Source of the DNA: Streptomyces sp. 8K308
GTDB taxonomy: Bacteria > Actinomycetota > Actinomycetes > Streptomycetales > Streptomycetaceae
Assembly (NCBI RefSeq): GCF_004348315.1
Contig: NZ_SMKC01000022.1
Coordinates: 1 to 41,000, forward strand
Reading direction: 5' to 3'
DNA length: 41,000 bases
The notes beneath the pieces are model-generated. The model did no database searches, was not told where the DNA came from, and saw nothing but the letters and a program-made list of their open reading frames with translations. This document shows positions 1-7,747 of the stretch, one piece after another. The position numbers and the translations under genes are program-made. Positions within the stretch are counted from its first letter, which is position 1; each line of letters opens with the position of its first letter.

Positions 1-197
1 GCCCCGTCCTCCTCCACGACGAACCCGTGCCGCGCCAGCTCCCGCAGGTGGTAACTGGTCGCCCCGGAGTTGAGCCCGAGACCCCGCGCGACCCGCGCCG
101 AGGTGGCGGGCCCGTGCACGCCGAGCCACTCGAGGATCCGCAACCGCCTGGGGTGCGCGAGTGCCTTGAGCCCGTCGAGGGATGGGGTGAAGGCCAT
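1..197 (-). CDS. ArsR-type winged-helix transcriptional regulator, N-terminal part only
   Basis: The gene runs off the left edge of the window, so only about the first 65 residues are visible. They read as a winged helix-turn-helix: MAFTPSLDGLKALAHPRRL, then RILEWLG, then a recognition region with GLNSGATSYHLRELARHGFV. The motif LKALAHPRRLRIL followed by a TSYHLRELARHG recognition helix is typical of ArsR-like DNA-binding domains. ATG at 197 is the only good start; the helix 1 signature follows it at the usual distance. The effector-binding part is outside the window, so the signal sensed is unknown. Short palindromes sit directly over and upstream of the start (see 197-231), suggesting autoregulation. 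Confidence 0.8.
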   Translation of the reverse strand, partial: MAFTPSLDGLKALAHPRRLRILEWLGVHGPATSARVARGLGLNSGATSYHLRELARHGFVVEEDG

Positions 198-231
198 GTG
201 CACAGACTCCTGTGCACAGGTGCGTGCGCAC
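197..231. promoter_or_regulatory. Cluster of three short palindromes at the ArsR-type gene start
   Basis: TGTGCACA occurs at 197-204 and again at 211-218, and GTGCGCAC at 224-231. Each is a perfect 8-bp palindrome and their centres lie 14 and 13 bp apart. They begin at the first base of the regulator gene and extend upstream. An operator for autoregulation is an inference. The remaining sequence up to 417 holds no gene that I recognise; it contains an 11-bp tandem duplication of CACGCCTCAG at 335-355. Confidence 0.4.
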
Positions 232-417
232 GATCCGACGACCCCCCGGACCGGGGGTGGGGTTAACCCCCGCCCCGCGGCGACCGGCGGCGACGCACGG
301 AGTGCCGCTTCGGGGGTGCGGGGCATGGGCCCACCACGCCTCAGGCACGCCTCAGCGGGCAGCCAGACCGCTGGGGCGTCCCGCTCCACACGACACCTGT
401 CGGTCGCCGCGCACGAG

Positions 418-1053
418 TCATCCTGTGCCGGGCGAGGGGTTCCACTTCTGTTCGTGGGTGTGCAGTGCCGCGTGCAGTGCGGGGGCCATGCGGCGTACCA
501 CCTCGTCGGGTGGCATCGAGGCGAACGGCTCGACCGCGAGCAGGTAGCGGCTGTAGATGATCCCGGTCAGCTGTGCGCTGAGGACGGCGGCCCTTGCCTC
601 GGCTTCCGCTGGGTCGGCGTCGTCCAGCCGCTCGGCGATCCGGCTGACCATCTCCTGCTCGACCATCTCCCTGAGGAGGCGGGTGAGGTCCGGGCTACCG
701 GTGGCGCCGCCGACGACGGCGCGCAGTGAGGCGCCGACGGTCGGGTCGTCCCAGGTCGACAGCAGGGCGCGCAGCAGCCGTTCAGGCAGTGTCGCGACAG
801 GGCCGGGCAGCTGATCGGCGAGCACCTGTGCGGGGTTGGCGGCCAGGGCCAGGATCTCACCGAACAGGCCGCGCTTGGAGCCGAAGAAGTAGCTGATCAG
901 AGCGGCGTCGACGTCCGCCTCGGCGGCGATGGACCGCATGGTCACCGCGTCGTAGCCGGCGCTGAGGAACTGCGTTCTGGCCACCTGGAGGATGCGCTCG
1001 CGGGTGGCGGAAGGGCCGGTCCTGCGCCCTCTCCTGGTCGATTTATTCATCAC
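418..1053 (-). CDS. TetR-family transcriptional regulator
   Basis: A 211-residue protein of normal TetR length. The DNA-binding domain lies at about residues 18-65 (RERILQVARTQFLSAGYD, then TMRSIAAEADVDAALISYFFGSKRGLF), with the diagnostic SYFFGSK end of the recognition helix. The rest is the variable helical ligand-binding and dimer domain. The gene is divergent from an EmrB/QacA-type exporter 64 bp away, the classic arrangement of a local repressor and the drug pump it controls. GTG at 1053 is followed directly by ATG at 1050. There is no ribosome-binding site, but a TAGATT -10 element ends 7 bp upstream, so a leaderless mRNA is likely. The ligand cannot be told from sequence. Confidence 0.93.
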   Translation of the reverse strand: MMNKSTRRGRRTGPSATRERILQVARTQFLSAGYDAVTMRSIAAEADVDAALISYFFGSKRGLFGEILALAANPAQVLADQLPGPVATLPERLLRALLSTWDDPTVGASLRAVVGGATGSPDLTRLLREMVEQEMVSRIAERLDDADPAEAEARAAVLSAQLTGIIYSRYLLAVEPFASMPPDEVVRRMAPALHAALHTHEQKWNPSPGTG

Positions 1054-1059
1054 AGTTGA

Positions 1060-1088
1060 AATCTACCGAACGGCCGTGCCACACTCAA
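1060..1088 (-). promoter_or_regulatory. Probable promoter of the TetR gene, leaderless
   Basis: On the minus strand TTGAGT (1088-1083) and TAGATT (1065-1060) are separated by 17 bp, a good match to the HrdB/sigma-70 pattern. The expected transcription start is at about 1053, the first base of the gene. The -35 hexamer lies inside the inverted repeat at 1084-1108. Confidence 0.55.
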
Positions 1089-1108
1089 TTCAACGCCGAT
1101 GAATTGAG
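1084..1108. promoter_or_regulatory. TetR operator candidate (perfect 9-bp inverted repeat)
   Basis: CTCAATTCA at 1084-1092 and TGAATTGAG at 1100-1108 are exact reverse complements with a 7-bp spacer. The site covers the -35 element of tetR and reaches the ribosome-binding site (GAGG, 1106-1109) of the exporter, so one bound dimer could repress both genes. It is AT-rich against the local background. This fits the geometry of TetR operators. Confidence 0.75.
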
Positions 1109-1117
1109 GTCGATCGC

Positions 1118-2659
1118 ATGTCATCCCCCCAGGAAGTGGCAGTCACCCGCACGAGGCAGCGCGCCGTCCTCGGTGTGATCTGCCTGTCTCTCGCGACCGT
1201 GGTCGCGGCCGTCGCCTCGTTGAACGTGGCGGTGCCGTCGATCGCCCGCGACACCCACGCCTCCCTGACGCAGCTCTCATGGATCATCGACGCCTACGCC
1301 CTGGTGTTCGCGGCGCTGCTCCTGCTGGGCGGTGCGATCGGCGACCGGTTCGGGCGGCGCCGGGCGCTGCTCGCGGGCCTCACCGTCTTCGGCGGGGCCT
1401 CCGCCGCGGCGATGGCGACCGACAGCGCCGGGATGCTGATCGCGATGCGCGGCCTGCTCGGCGTGGGCGCGGCCCTGGTCATGCCGGCAACGCTCTCGAC
1501 GATCACGAGCACGTTCCCGCGCGAGGAGCGCTCCCGTGCGGTCGGCACCTGGGCCGGGGTCGCGGGGGCGAGCGCGATCCTCGGCCTGCTCGCCTCCGGC
1601 CTGCTGCTTGAGGCCTGGTCCTGGCGTTCCGTGTTCGCGCTGAACATCGCCCTGGCCGCCGCCGCCATCATCGGCACGCTGCTCGTCATCCCGGAATCGG
1701 CCGATCCGCGGGCACCGAAACTCGACCTCGTCGGCGCACTCTTCACGGTGGCCGGTCTTGGCATCCTGGTCTATTCGATCATCGAGGCGCCTGTCGTCGG
1801 CTGGGCGCACTGGCACACGATCGGCGGCCTGGGCGCCGGTATCGCGATCCTGGTCGGCTTCGTCTACTGGGAGCTGTCCCGGCCGAATCCGCTGCTCGAC
1901 CCGCGCCTGTTCCGCAACCGGGTGTTCGCCGCCGGGACGCTCTCGCTCACGCTGCAGTTCTTCGCGTTCTTCGGGTTCGTCTTCCTGGTGCTGCAGTACC
2001 TGCAGCTGGTGCTCGGCAACAGCCCGCTCGTCGCGGCACTCAGCCTCATCCCGATGGCGCTTGGCATGATGCCGTCGGCGCGCGTCATCGCGCCCCGGCT
2101 GGCGGCCCGCGCCGGCACCCGCGCCACCTGCGTGGCGGGCCTGCTCCTGATCTCGACCGGACTGGCCGTCCTGGCCCAGCTCGACAGCTCCAGCTCCTAC
2201 TGGCTGCTGCTGTGCGGACTGCTGCCGCTGGGCGCCGGCATGGGACTCGCCATGACCCCGGCCACCACCGCCATCACCGACGCGCTGCCACCGTCGCAGC
2301 AGGGCATCGGGTCCGCGGTGAACGACCTCACCCGGGAACTCGGCGGGGCGCTCGGCATCGCGGTGCTCGGCAGCATCATGCAGTCCGCCTACCGCGACCA
2401 GCTCGACCTCTCCGGACTGCCAGGACCGGTCGCGGCACAGGCGCGCGACTCCGTGGCGGTCGCCCTGCGCCTCGGCTCACCCGCCGCCGACCGGGCACGG
2501 GAGGCGTTCGCCGACGGCATGAGCACGGCACTGATCTGCGCGGCCGTCGTGGTCGTCTGCGCTGCCGCCGCCGTCGCCGCACTGCTCAGGCACGGCCGCC
2601 CCGCAGCCGTCGCCCTCACGCGGCAGGAGGCAACGGCCACGCCAATCGAGTCCGCGTGA
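1118..2659 (+). CDS. MFS multidrug exporter, DHA2 (EmrB/QacA) type with 14 predicted TM segments
   Basis: A 513-residue hydrophobic protein of usual DHA2 length. It would expel small hydrophobic compounds across the cytoplasmic membrane in exchange for protons. Motif A between TM2 and TM3 is clear (GAIGDRFGRRRALL, about residues 73-86). TM1 contains LNVAVPSIARD, typical of the family. RGLLGVGAALVMPATLSTI fits TM4, and the antiporter motif C region follows at GVAGASAILGLLASG (about 149-163). ATG at 1118 has GAGG 8 bp upstream. The gene ends at 2659 just before a strong terminator. Its divergent TetR neighbour and shared operator suggest induction by a transported compound. The substrate is unknown. 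Confidence 0.93.
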   Translation: MSSPQEVAVTRTRQRAVLGVICLSLATVVAAVASLNVAVPSIARDTHASLTQLSWIIDAYALVFAALLLLGGAIGDRFGRRRALLAGLTVFGGASAAAMATDSAGMLIAMRGLLGVGAALVMPATLSTITSTFPREERSRAVGTWAGVAGASAILGLLASGLLLEAWSWRSVFALNIALAAAAIIGTLLVIPESADPRAPKLDLVGALFTVAGLGILVYSIIEAPVVGWAHWHTIGGLGAGIAILVGFVYWELSRPNPLLDPRLFRNRVFAAGTLSLTLQFFAFFGFVFLVLQYLQLVLGNSPLVAALSLIPMALGMMPSARVIAPRLAARAGTRATCVAGLLLISTGLAVLAQLDSSSSYWLLLCGLLPLGAGMGLAMTPATTAITDALPPSQQGIGSAVNDLTRELGGALGIAVLGSIMQSAYRDQLDLSGLPGPVAAQARDSVAVALRLGSPAADRAREAFADGMSTALICAAVVVVCAAAAVAALLRHGRPAAVALTRQEATATPIESA

Positions 2660-2680
2660 CCCGGAAGACACCAGGCCCCG

Positions 2681-2708
2681 GGCCCCATGACCCTTCGGTC
2701 ATGGGGCC
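2681..2708. terminator. Stem-loop terminator, probably bidirectional
   Basis: Perfect 12-bp stem: GGCCCCATGACC at 2681-2692 pairs with 2697-2708 around a CTTC tetraloop. It lies 22 bp past the exporter stop and overlaps the end of the minus-strand frame ending at 2699, so it can serve both sides. There is no T-run, as is common in Streptomyces. Confidence 0.85.
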
Positions 2709-3094
2709 TGAAGCCGAGGTAGCGGGGGAACGGTGCCGATCCGGACGGTCATCCGCAGCAGACCGTCCGCACCAAGGTCGTCCAGCAGCACCCGGGCGAA
2801 CTCCAGGTCGTCGGCGTTGAGTTCCACCCGCTGGCGAAGCTCCGCCGCCAACGTCCCGCTCGGCCGGCGCCCGTATGGGTCGCGACCGGTCAGGCCGTCC
2901 GGCAGATCGTCGGGTCCGGCTCCCAACACCCGTCAGCCACCCGCGACCTCGCGGTGCGCCGCGCGCACGGGCAGCACGCTGTCCTCTTCGCCGGCCTGGA
3001 CGAACGCTCGCCGCATGTACTCGAAGAACTCGGTCAGCCGGGAGGGAGCCACCGCCGCCACCGCCTGCCGCGGCTCCGGCAGGGTGGCGCTCAC
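2699..3094 (-). pseudogene. Unrecognised small gene interrupted by an in-frame TGA
   Basis: One continuous minus-strand frame runs from GTG at 3094 to the stop at 2699, broken only by TGA at 2935-2933. Residues 1-53 begin MSATLPEPRQAVAAVAP and end AAHREVAGG. After the TGA the frame resumes as 76 residues ending in TVRIGTVPPLPRLQAP. Both halves have protein-like composition and the reading frame is unchanged, so a single TGG-to-TGA change or a sequencing error would explain it. A second gene starting at GTG 2929 is the alternative, but it has no ribosome-binding site. I do not recognise the family. Confidence 0.4.
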
Positions 3095-3173
3095 CCAGGC
3101 ATCGTGGGACAGCGTCTACCGGGGGCGCGGACCGCTAGGCTTTTCGAACAAGGCGGCGCTCCGGGGGGCTGGA

Positions 3174-3596
3174 ATGACGCATTCGAGGGACGCGCGGGAG
3201 ACGGCGGCGGAGATCATCGCGCTGCGGATGCGGGAATACGACTCCCTGCGCAACGAGATCCAGCAGCGCGTGGCGGCCCGCACGCAGATCGCCGGATTCG
3301 CCGGACTGATCGCGGCCCTGTTGTCGGCCGAGAACCTGAGCCCGGACCGGCCCAACATCTACCTCACGGCGCTGATCGTCGGCTTCTCGCTCATCTGGTG
3401 GCGCCGAAGCAATCTCGGCATCCTACGTCTTGGCCACCACCTGCGCGAAATCGAACGAGACGTCAACGAACTGGCCACCACCGCCTATGGCCGCCCCGTT
3501 CTCGGCTGGGAAACGCACCGACATCAGCAACGACGTGCGGAGACACGAATGTGGCGGGCGCTGGGCCGGGCCGGAGGATGGATTCAACGGGACTAA
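3174..3596 (+). CDS. Small membrane protein with two TM segments, unknown function
   Basis: A 140-residue protein starting at ATG 3174, with a G-rich stretch (3163-3168) five bases upstream. Residues 1-36 are charged and probably helical (ETAAEIIALRMREYDSLRNE). Two hydrophobic segments follow at about 40-52 (IAGFAGLIAALLS) and 62-79 (NIYLTALIVGFSLIWW). The C-terminal 60 residues are basic and cytoplasmic in character. It lies 33 bp upstream of an alpha/beta hydrolase on the same strand, so the two may be co-transcribed. I know no function for this protein type; the helical head followed by a TM hairpin is what can be seen. Confidence 0.75.
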   Translation: MTHSRDARETAAEIIALRMREYDSLRNEIQQRVAARTQIAGFAGLIAALLSAENLSPDRPNIYLTALIVGFSLIWWRRSNLGILRLGHHLREIERDVNELATTAYGRPVLGWETHRHQQRRAETRMWRALGRAGGWIQRD

Positions 3597-3629
3597 TGCG
3601 CAGGTCATTCCACCCTAGGATGCCGAGAC

Positions 3630-4502
3630 ATGAGTCGGCTCAGTGACATCGTGCTGCCCACCGAGGCCAAGGCCCGTCAACTGGTCACGGATCGGGGCAC
3701 GTTCGCCGCGCTCGACGCCGCGCCGGGGCCCGGCACCCTCCCGTTGGGCTCGGCGCTGCTGCTGCCGGGGTTCACCGGCAGCAAGGAGGACTTCATCCCC
3801 CTGCTGGCCCCCCTGGCACGGGCCGGCTTCCGCGTCCTCGCCGTGGACGGGCGAGGCCAGCACGAGACGGACGGCCCGCGCGCCGTCTCCGCCTACGCCC
3901 AGGCCGAGTTGGCCGGGGACGTGCGGGCGCAGGCAGCCGCCATCGCCGCCGAAGTACCCGGCCCGGCGCACCTGCTCGGCCACTCCTTCGGTGGCCTGGT
4001 CGCCCGAGCGGCGGTGCTGTCCTCGGCCCAGCCGCCCCCCTGGGCGTCCCTGACCCTGATGAACGTCGGCCCGGCCGTCGTCGACGCGCCGCAGCAGGGC
4101 CGCACCAGGATGTTGGTCGACGCCCTCTCCACGACCGACATGGCGAGCATCTGGGAGGCGATGCGGGCCCTCGACCCCCGCACCACCCCCGACGAGGATC
4201 CCGAGGTCGCCGCCTTCATGCGGCGCCGCTGGCTCAACCACGTGCCCGAGCAACTGATCGCCACCGGCGAGCAGTTGCTCAACGAACCGGACCGGGTGGC
4301 GGAGCTGGCCCGGGTCGGACTCCCCACCCTGGTGATCTCCGGCGCCGAGGACCCCACCTGGCCGGTGCCCTGGCAGGACGACATGGCCCGCCGCCTTGGC
4401 GCCCGCCGCGTGGTGATCGCCAACGCGGGCCACTCCCCCAACATCAGCCACCCGGTCGAGACGGCTCGGGCGCTGGTCGACTTCTGGGCCTCGGCCGGGT
4501 GA
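3630..4502 (+). CDS. Alpha/beta-fold hydrolase
   Basis: A 290-residue protein with the complete alpha/beta hydrolase signature. The oxyanion strand is LLLPGFTGSKEDF (about 43-55), the nucleophile elbow is GHSFGG with Ser119, the acid is Asp241 in GAEDPTWP, and the base is His268 in NAGHSPN. The cap region lies between about 150 and 225. No signal peptide is seen, so it should act in the cytoplasm. The sequence resembles general lipase/esterase-like or haloperoxidase-like members; the substrate cannot be assigned. ATG at 3630 follows a short gap after the small membrane protein gene. Confidence 0.88.
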   Translation: MSRLSDIVLPTEAKARQLVTDRGTFAALDAAPGPGTLPLGSALLLPGFTGSKEDFIPLLAPLARAGFRVLAVDGRGQHETDGPRAVSAYAQAELAGDVRAQAAAIAAEVPGPAHLLGHSFGGLVARAAVLSSAQPPPWASLTLMNVGPAVVDAPQQGRTRMLVDALSTTDMASIWEAMRALDPRTTPDEDPEVAAFMRRRWLNHVPEQLIATGEQLLNEPDRVAELARVGLPTLVISGAEDPTWPVPWQDDMARRLGARRVVIANAGHSPNISHPVETARALVDFWASAG

Positions 4503-4780
4503 ACTCGGCCGTTCAGCCCCGTTCGCCACGGCCCGGTCGGACAGGCCCGCCTGGGTGGGTTGGGACCAGGTCACGCACGGTTCGATTTCCTGGAGGACCA
4601 GCTCGGCTCGCTCGGCCCCGCGCCCGCTGCGCGACCCGGACGCGCCCGAGCTGGACGAGGACGACGAAGGCGTGGACTGAACACCCACATTGGGTGACGC
4701 GGGCATACCAGGTGGCCGGGGTGCTCGGAAATCGCAAGCGTCGGCAGGGGAGCCGATGCCGGGCTGCCTGCTATGCCCAA
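4503..4780. other. Intergenic stretch with a possible gene remnant
   Basis: No intact gene. A plus-strand frame without a start codon ends at 4678-4680 with the acidic tail ELDEDDEGVD, which looks like the C-terminus of a lost protein (preceded by WVGWDQVTHGSISW). I could not assign a family. Confidence 0.3.
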
Positions 4781-5383
4781 CTAAGCCTTGACTGGTGCGG
4801 CCGACCTGGCGGTCTGCTCGATCTTCGCGCAGTAGGCTGCACGGGCTTCCTCGTCGATCTGCTGCTCGTGTTCGGCGCGCAACCCGGTCCGGCCGTCGAG
4901 GCCCTCGCGCAGGATATCGGCGTGCCCGGCATGCCGGATGGACTCGCCGAGGACATGGACCATGACGGCGAACAGGTTCGTGTCGGCATAAGGCTCCGGC
5001 CACCACGGCACGCGGCCGGGGGCGTCGAGGGGAAGCTCGTTGATCGTCGCGTCCGAGTGTTCCCACGTGCGCCGGTAGAACCCAATGATCTGATCGCGGG
5101 TCTCGTCCGCGGTCGCCCACAGATCGCTGCCGTCGGAGTCCTGCCACCGGGGCAGCGGTTCCGGGGAAGGACGGTCGAAGACCTCGCCGAAGTACCTGGC
5201 CTCGACGGTGGCCACGTGTTTGACCAGGCCGAGGAGGTTGGTCCCGGTCGCTGTCAAAGGTCGGCGGGCGTCGTATTCGGACAAGCCGTCGAGTTTCCAG
5301 AGCAGCACCTTGCGGTCCCGCCGCAGTCTCCCGTGCAGGTTGTCTTTCGCGAATTCATCGATCACGCGGCATGAGCCTGCCAC
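4781..5383 (-). CDS. DinB-family protein (DUF664 type)
   Basis: About 200 residues; DinB-like four-helix-bundle proteins are usually 160-200. The opening DNLHGRLRRDRKVLLWKLDGLSEYD and the motif TGTNLLGLVKHVATVEARYFG are characteristic of the DUF664 branch. The family binds a divalent metal through histidines, here most likely among His56, His143, His151 and His154 (VMVHVLGESIRHAGHAD). Many actinobacterial members are thiol-dependent S-transferases using mycothiol; that role is an inference here. Two GTG starts are possible, 5383 and 5365; the latter gives MIDEFAKDNLHG and matches relatives better. The gene is convergent with the hydrolase side and adjoins a decayed recombinase. Confidence 0.85.
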   Translation of the reverse strand: MAGSCRVIDEFAKDNLHGRLRRDRKVLLWKLDGLSEYDARRPLTATGTNLLGLVKHVATVEARYFGEVFDRPSPEPLPRWQDSDGSDLWATADETRDQIIGFYRRTWEHSDATINELPLDAPGRVPWWPEPYADTNLFAVMVHVLGESIRHAGHADILREGLDGRTGLRAEHEQQIDEEARAAYCAKIEQTARSAAPVKA

Positions 5384-5500
5384 GGGCTGCTCGTGGTCTC
5401 AAGATCCGCACATGGTCCGCAACGATGGGTGGAGCCGAGGCCGCCTGGCCAGCGGCCGTTGTTCACGCTCACGGACGGCACCGCCTCGGGGCGAAGGTCC

Positions 5501-5800
5501 ACCAGCGGTGTCTCGACCGACGAGCAGTCGACCGCCCGGCCGAACCTCGTCCTGGACGAGGCCGGCATCGAGGACCCGGTCGCCCTGCGCATCCACGACG
5601 GCGCGTTCTCCTCGATGGACCTCACCGCCCGCCACCCGCGCACCGGAGAACTGCTATCCACGTGAAGTTCATGGGCAGCCCCTCGCCGCCACCGGCGAGC
5701 TCCAGCGCGAGCTGACCCACGACGGACTGCGACGCCGCCGAGGCCAAGGGCAGCAAGACCGGACGCCGCCCCGCCGTCCCGGCCGTGCACCACCGGCTCC
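5501..5800 (+). pseudogene. Serine recombinase (resolvase/invertase) remnant with internal deletion and frameshifts
   Basis: Fragments of a resolvase-family recombinase follow one another in three frames. The first is GVSTDEQSTARPNLVLDEAGI, which carries the catalytic-serine motif (VSTDEQ) of the N-terminus. It jumps directly to ALRIHDGAFSSMDLTARHP and TGELLST, so most of the catalytic core is missing. Another frame gives VKFM, the next ATGELQRELTHDGL, and then DAAEAKGSKTGRRPAVP, the usual linker into the DNA-binding region. At least three frameshifts separate these pieces. The protein cannot be functional. The remnant marks an old mobile-element boundary next to the XRE/DUF397 patch. Confidence 0.8.
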
Positions 5801-5883
5801 TCGCCCGCTGCCAACCGCTCGACGGCACCTCCGATGCCCCGGCGATCCCGGGGCGCAGCGCAAGGCCCGCCACGAGTACGAGA

Positions 5884-6208
5884 ACCGCGTCACCACGCTT
5901 GTACCGCCCGGGCCATGATCAATCTCACCGATTACCGCTGTACCGATGTTCCCCGAGGCCGACTTCCGCGGCGAAGATGTTGGCGCGCGTGGAGGTCTCG
6001 AGCCAGGAGAAGGGACGCTCTGCGGGGAGCATCGTCGACATGCTTCGCACGCCAGGACGAGCGTTCGGCACCGGACAACGAACTGGCCGCGTGGATGGGC
6101 ACGTTCTGCGAACCTACGAGGCGTTCACGGCCGCCCGATCCGCCTGCCCGAGTATCTGGAACAGCGACACCCCGGGCTCACCCGGCCGTACCAGGCCGCT
6201 GCGGGCTC
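5884..6208. other. Stretch without a recognisable gene
   Basis: Between the recombinase remnant and the DUF397 gene I see no gene with convincing codon usage. Short open pieces on the plus strand (for example GRPIRLPEYLEQRHPGLTRP near 6130-6190) may be debris of a lost gene, but no family was recognised. Confidence 0.4.
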
Positions 6209-6415
6209 TCAGGCCCGAACGTCCGTCACGAACGCCTGCCAGGCGGCGGCCGGGACGACGAGGGCCGGGCCGGTCGGGTTCTTGCTGTCACGGACGGGGA
6301 CGACGCGGGTGAAGCCGTCGGCGACCTCGACGCACGTCCCGCCTTCGTTGTTGCTGTAGCTCGACTTACGCCAGCCAGCGATGGTGGAGGCGTCTTGAAT
6401 GGGCCTAGTAAGCAC
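6209..6415 (-). CDS. DUF397 domain protein
   Basis: A 68-residue protein that consists almost entirely of one DUF397 domain: WRKSSYSNNEGGTCVEVA (about 15-32), then VPVRDSKNPTGPALVVPAAAW (about 44-63). The WRKSSYS..GG.CVEVA and VRDSK..GP.L motifs are diagnostic. In actinomycetes these small proteins are encoded next to XRE regulators with a DUF5753 domain, as here. The start overlaps the end of the XRE gene by 11 bp, indicating translational coupling. Paired systems of this kind (BldB/WhiJ-like contexts) affect development or antibiotic production in Streptomyces; the target of this copy is unknown. Confidence 0.93.
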   Translation of the reverse strand: MLTRPIQDASTIAGWRKSSYSNNEGGTCVEVADGFTRVVPVRDSKNPTGPALVVPAAAWQAFVTDVRA

Positions 6416-7244
6416 GCTCGTACTCCTTCAAATATCGCCGGATGACGCCAATTGATCGCTCTTCCGAAAGAGCCATCGAGCGGACCACGCCGAATTGTCG
6501 CGCCAGTTTGAGCAGCCTCGCCGAGGAGAGCATCGGCCCGCCCGTCATGACGCCCTCAACGTGACCGATCGTGGACCCGTCAGAAAACGTCGCGAGCATA
6601 GCACTGCCCCCTACCAGAGGAGTCCCCCCACAGTTGAAGGGAATCACCTGCACAATGGTGTAGACGCTCTCCATCACCTGCAGCAGGTAGTCGAGTTGCG
6701 CACTCATGACCCGAGAACCACCGATTGGCCGGGCTAGAACCGCTTCATCCAGTAGGGCCCAGTAATGCGGAGGTACTTCACGCTTGAACATGCGCTTTCG
6801 ATGCATGCGGTCGGACACCCACTTATCGATCTGCGCTTCCGTGTCCCACGAGTACCCGACGAAAGTCAACTGGCGAGCGTACTCCTCGGTTTGCAGGAGG
6901 CCAGGAACCACAGAACTGGTCATCTCCTGGATCTGGACGGCCGTCTGCTCCTTGCGCAGCATGAGCCCGTAGTCCGGAAGCGCCGCGTTCTCGTCCGCCT
7001 TCAGCAGATCGACGAACAAGTCGCCGGTGCCGAAGAACCTGTCCAACGCCTCCGCTAGTTCGTTGGACGGCAACTGATGACAGTTCTCGACACGGCTGAG
7101 GTACGAGTACTTGTAGCCGATCTTCGCCTCGAACTCGCGGAGCGAGAGGCCCGCCTTCTTGCGGAGTCGCTTGAGATGCCTGGCCAGCACCATACGGTGG
7201 GTGAGGCGGTCGTCGTCGGGGTTCAGCTCCATTCGAACCTCCAT
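6405..7244 (-). CDS. XRE-family regulator with DUF5753-type C-terminus
   Basis: A 279-residue protein. The N-terminal HTH spans about residues 17-75 (LARHLKRLRKKAGLSLREFE, IGYKYSYLSRVENCHQLPS). The larger C-terminal part has the DUF5753 pattern: VPGLLQTEEYARQL near 131-144, DRMHRKRMF near 164, ALLDEAVLARPIGG near 184, MSAQLDYLL, and VQVIPFNCGGTPLVGGSAML. It is immediately followed by its DUF397 partner. ATG at 7244 is preceded by GGGGAG; ATG at 7232 has its own GGAGG five bases upstream, so either could be used. A small inverted repeat upstream (7253-7266) may be its operator. Confidence 0.92.
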   Translation of the reverse strand: MEVRMELNPDDDRLTHRMVLARHLKRLRKKAGLSLREFEAKIGYKYSYLSRVENCHQLPSNELAEALDRFFGTGDLFVDLLKADENAALPDYGLMLRKEQTAVQIQEMTSSVVPGLLQTEEYARQLTFVGYSWDTEAQIDKWVSDRMHRKRMFKREVPPHYWALLDEAVLARPIGGSRVMSAQLDYLLQVMESVYTIVQVIPFNCGGTPLVGGSAMLATFSDGSTIGHVEGVMTGGPMLSSARLLKLARQFGVVRSMALSEERSIGVIRRYLKEYERAY

Positions 7245-7252
7245 TCAACTCC

Positions 7253-7266
7253 CCTGTTAACACAGG
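7253..7266. promoter_or_regulatory. Short inverted repeat upstream of the XRE gene
   Basis: CCTGT (7253-7257) and ACAGG (7262-7266) flank TAAC, with the palindrome GTTAAC at the centre. It sits 9 bp upstream of ATG 7244. An autoregulatory operator is possible but unproven. Confidence 0.3.
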
Positions 7267-7323
7267 AGAATTGGGAACAGCCCAGAGGGTGTCCGGGCAT
7301 GCGTATACGCCGATGGTAGTGGC

Positions 7324-7557
7324 GTGATTACCCCACAGAGTCAGAATCCACTCAGGGATCTCGTCCGGACGGCCCGCGACGAACTCGACGCCACGCCTCG
7401 GACCAACGGGGTCGTGCTGCCCTCGCTCGGGCTCGCCCCCGTGACCACGGCCGCCGGCTGCGCCTACCCGCTGATCAACCTCGGTCGCTGCGACCTGGAA
7501 ACGGCGGCGCTGCTGGCGGAAGTCCTCAACCGGGCCGCTGAGCGGTTGAGGAGGTGA
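7324..7557 (+). CDS. Small hypothetical actinobacterial protein
   Basis: A 77-residue protein starting at GTG 7324, divergent from the XRE/DUF397 pair. The core VVLPSLGLAPVTTAAGCAYPLINLGRCDLETAALLAEVL is of a kind commonly seen beside XRE/DUF397 genes in Streptomyces. There is no signal peptide or TM segment. The next gene starts four bases after its stop, so the three small genes 7324-7974 probably form one transcript. Function is not known; the neighbourhood suggests a link to the regulator pair. Confidence 0.65.
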   Translation: MITPQSQNPLRDLVRTARDELDATPRTNGVVLPSLGLAPVTTAAGCAYPLINLGRCDLETAALLAEVLNRAAERLRR

Positions 7558-7561
7558 CGGC

Positions 7562-7747
7562 GTGCAGCCCAACTCCCCGCCGCGCGGTGGCGAGGAACAC
7601 CTGTCTGTGAGCTGCTGTCTCCGCCGGCACGACGAGTGCCGGGAGGGCGTCGTGCGCCCGCCGATCCCCGAGGTCGGCATCCGGTTCGAACCGTGCTCGT
7701 GCGAGTGTCACCACCGGTGCCCGACCGTGCGGGGTGAGGCACGGTGA
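7562..7747 (+). CDS. Small Cys/His-rich protein, possible zinc-binding
   Basis: A 61-residue protein starting at GTG 7562 with a strong ribosome-binding site (GAGGAGGTG) seven bases upstream. It has CC followed by HDEC in the N-terminal half and CSCECHHRC near the C-terminus. Eight or so Cys/His residues in so short a chain suggest metal binding. Its stop overlaps the next start by four bases (GTGA). No family name was recognised. Confidence 0.6.
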   Translation: MQPNSPPRGGEEHLSVSCCLRRHDECREGVVRPPIPEVGIRFEPCSCECHHRCPTVRGEAR

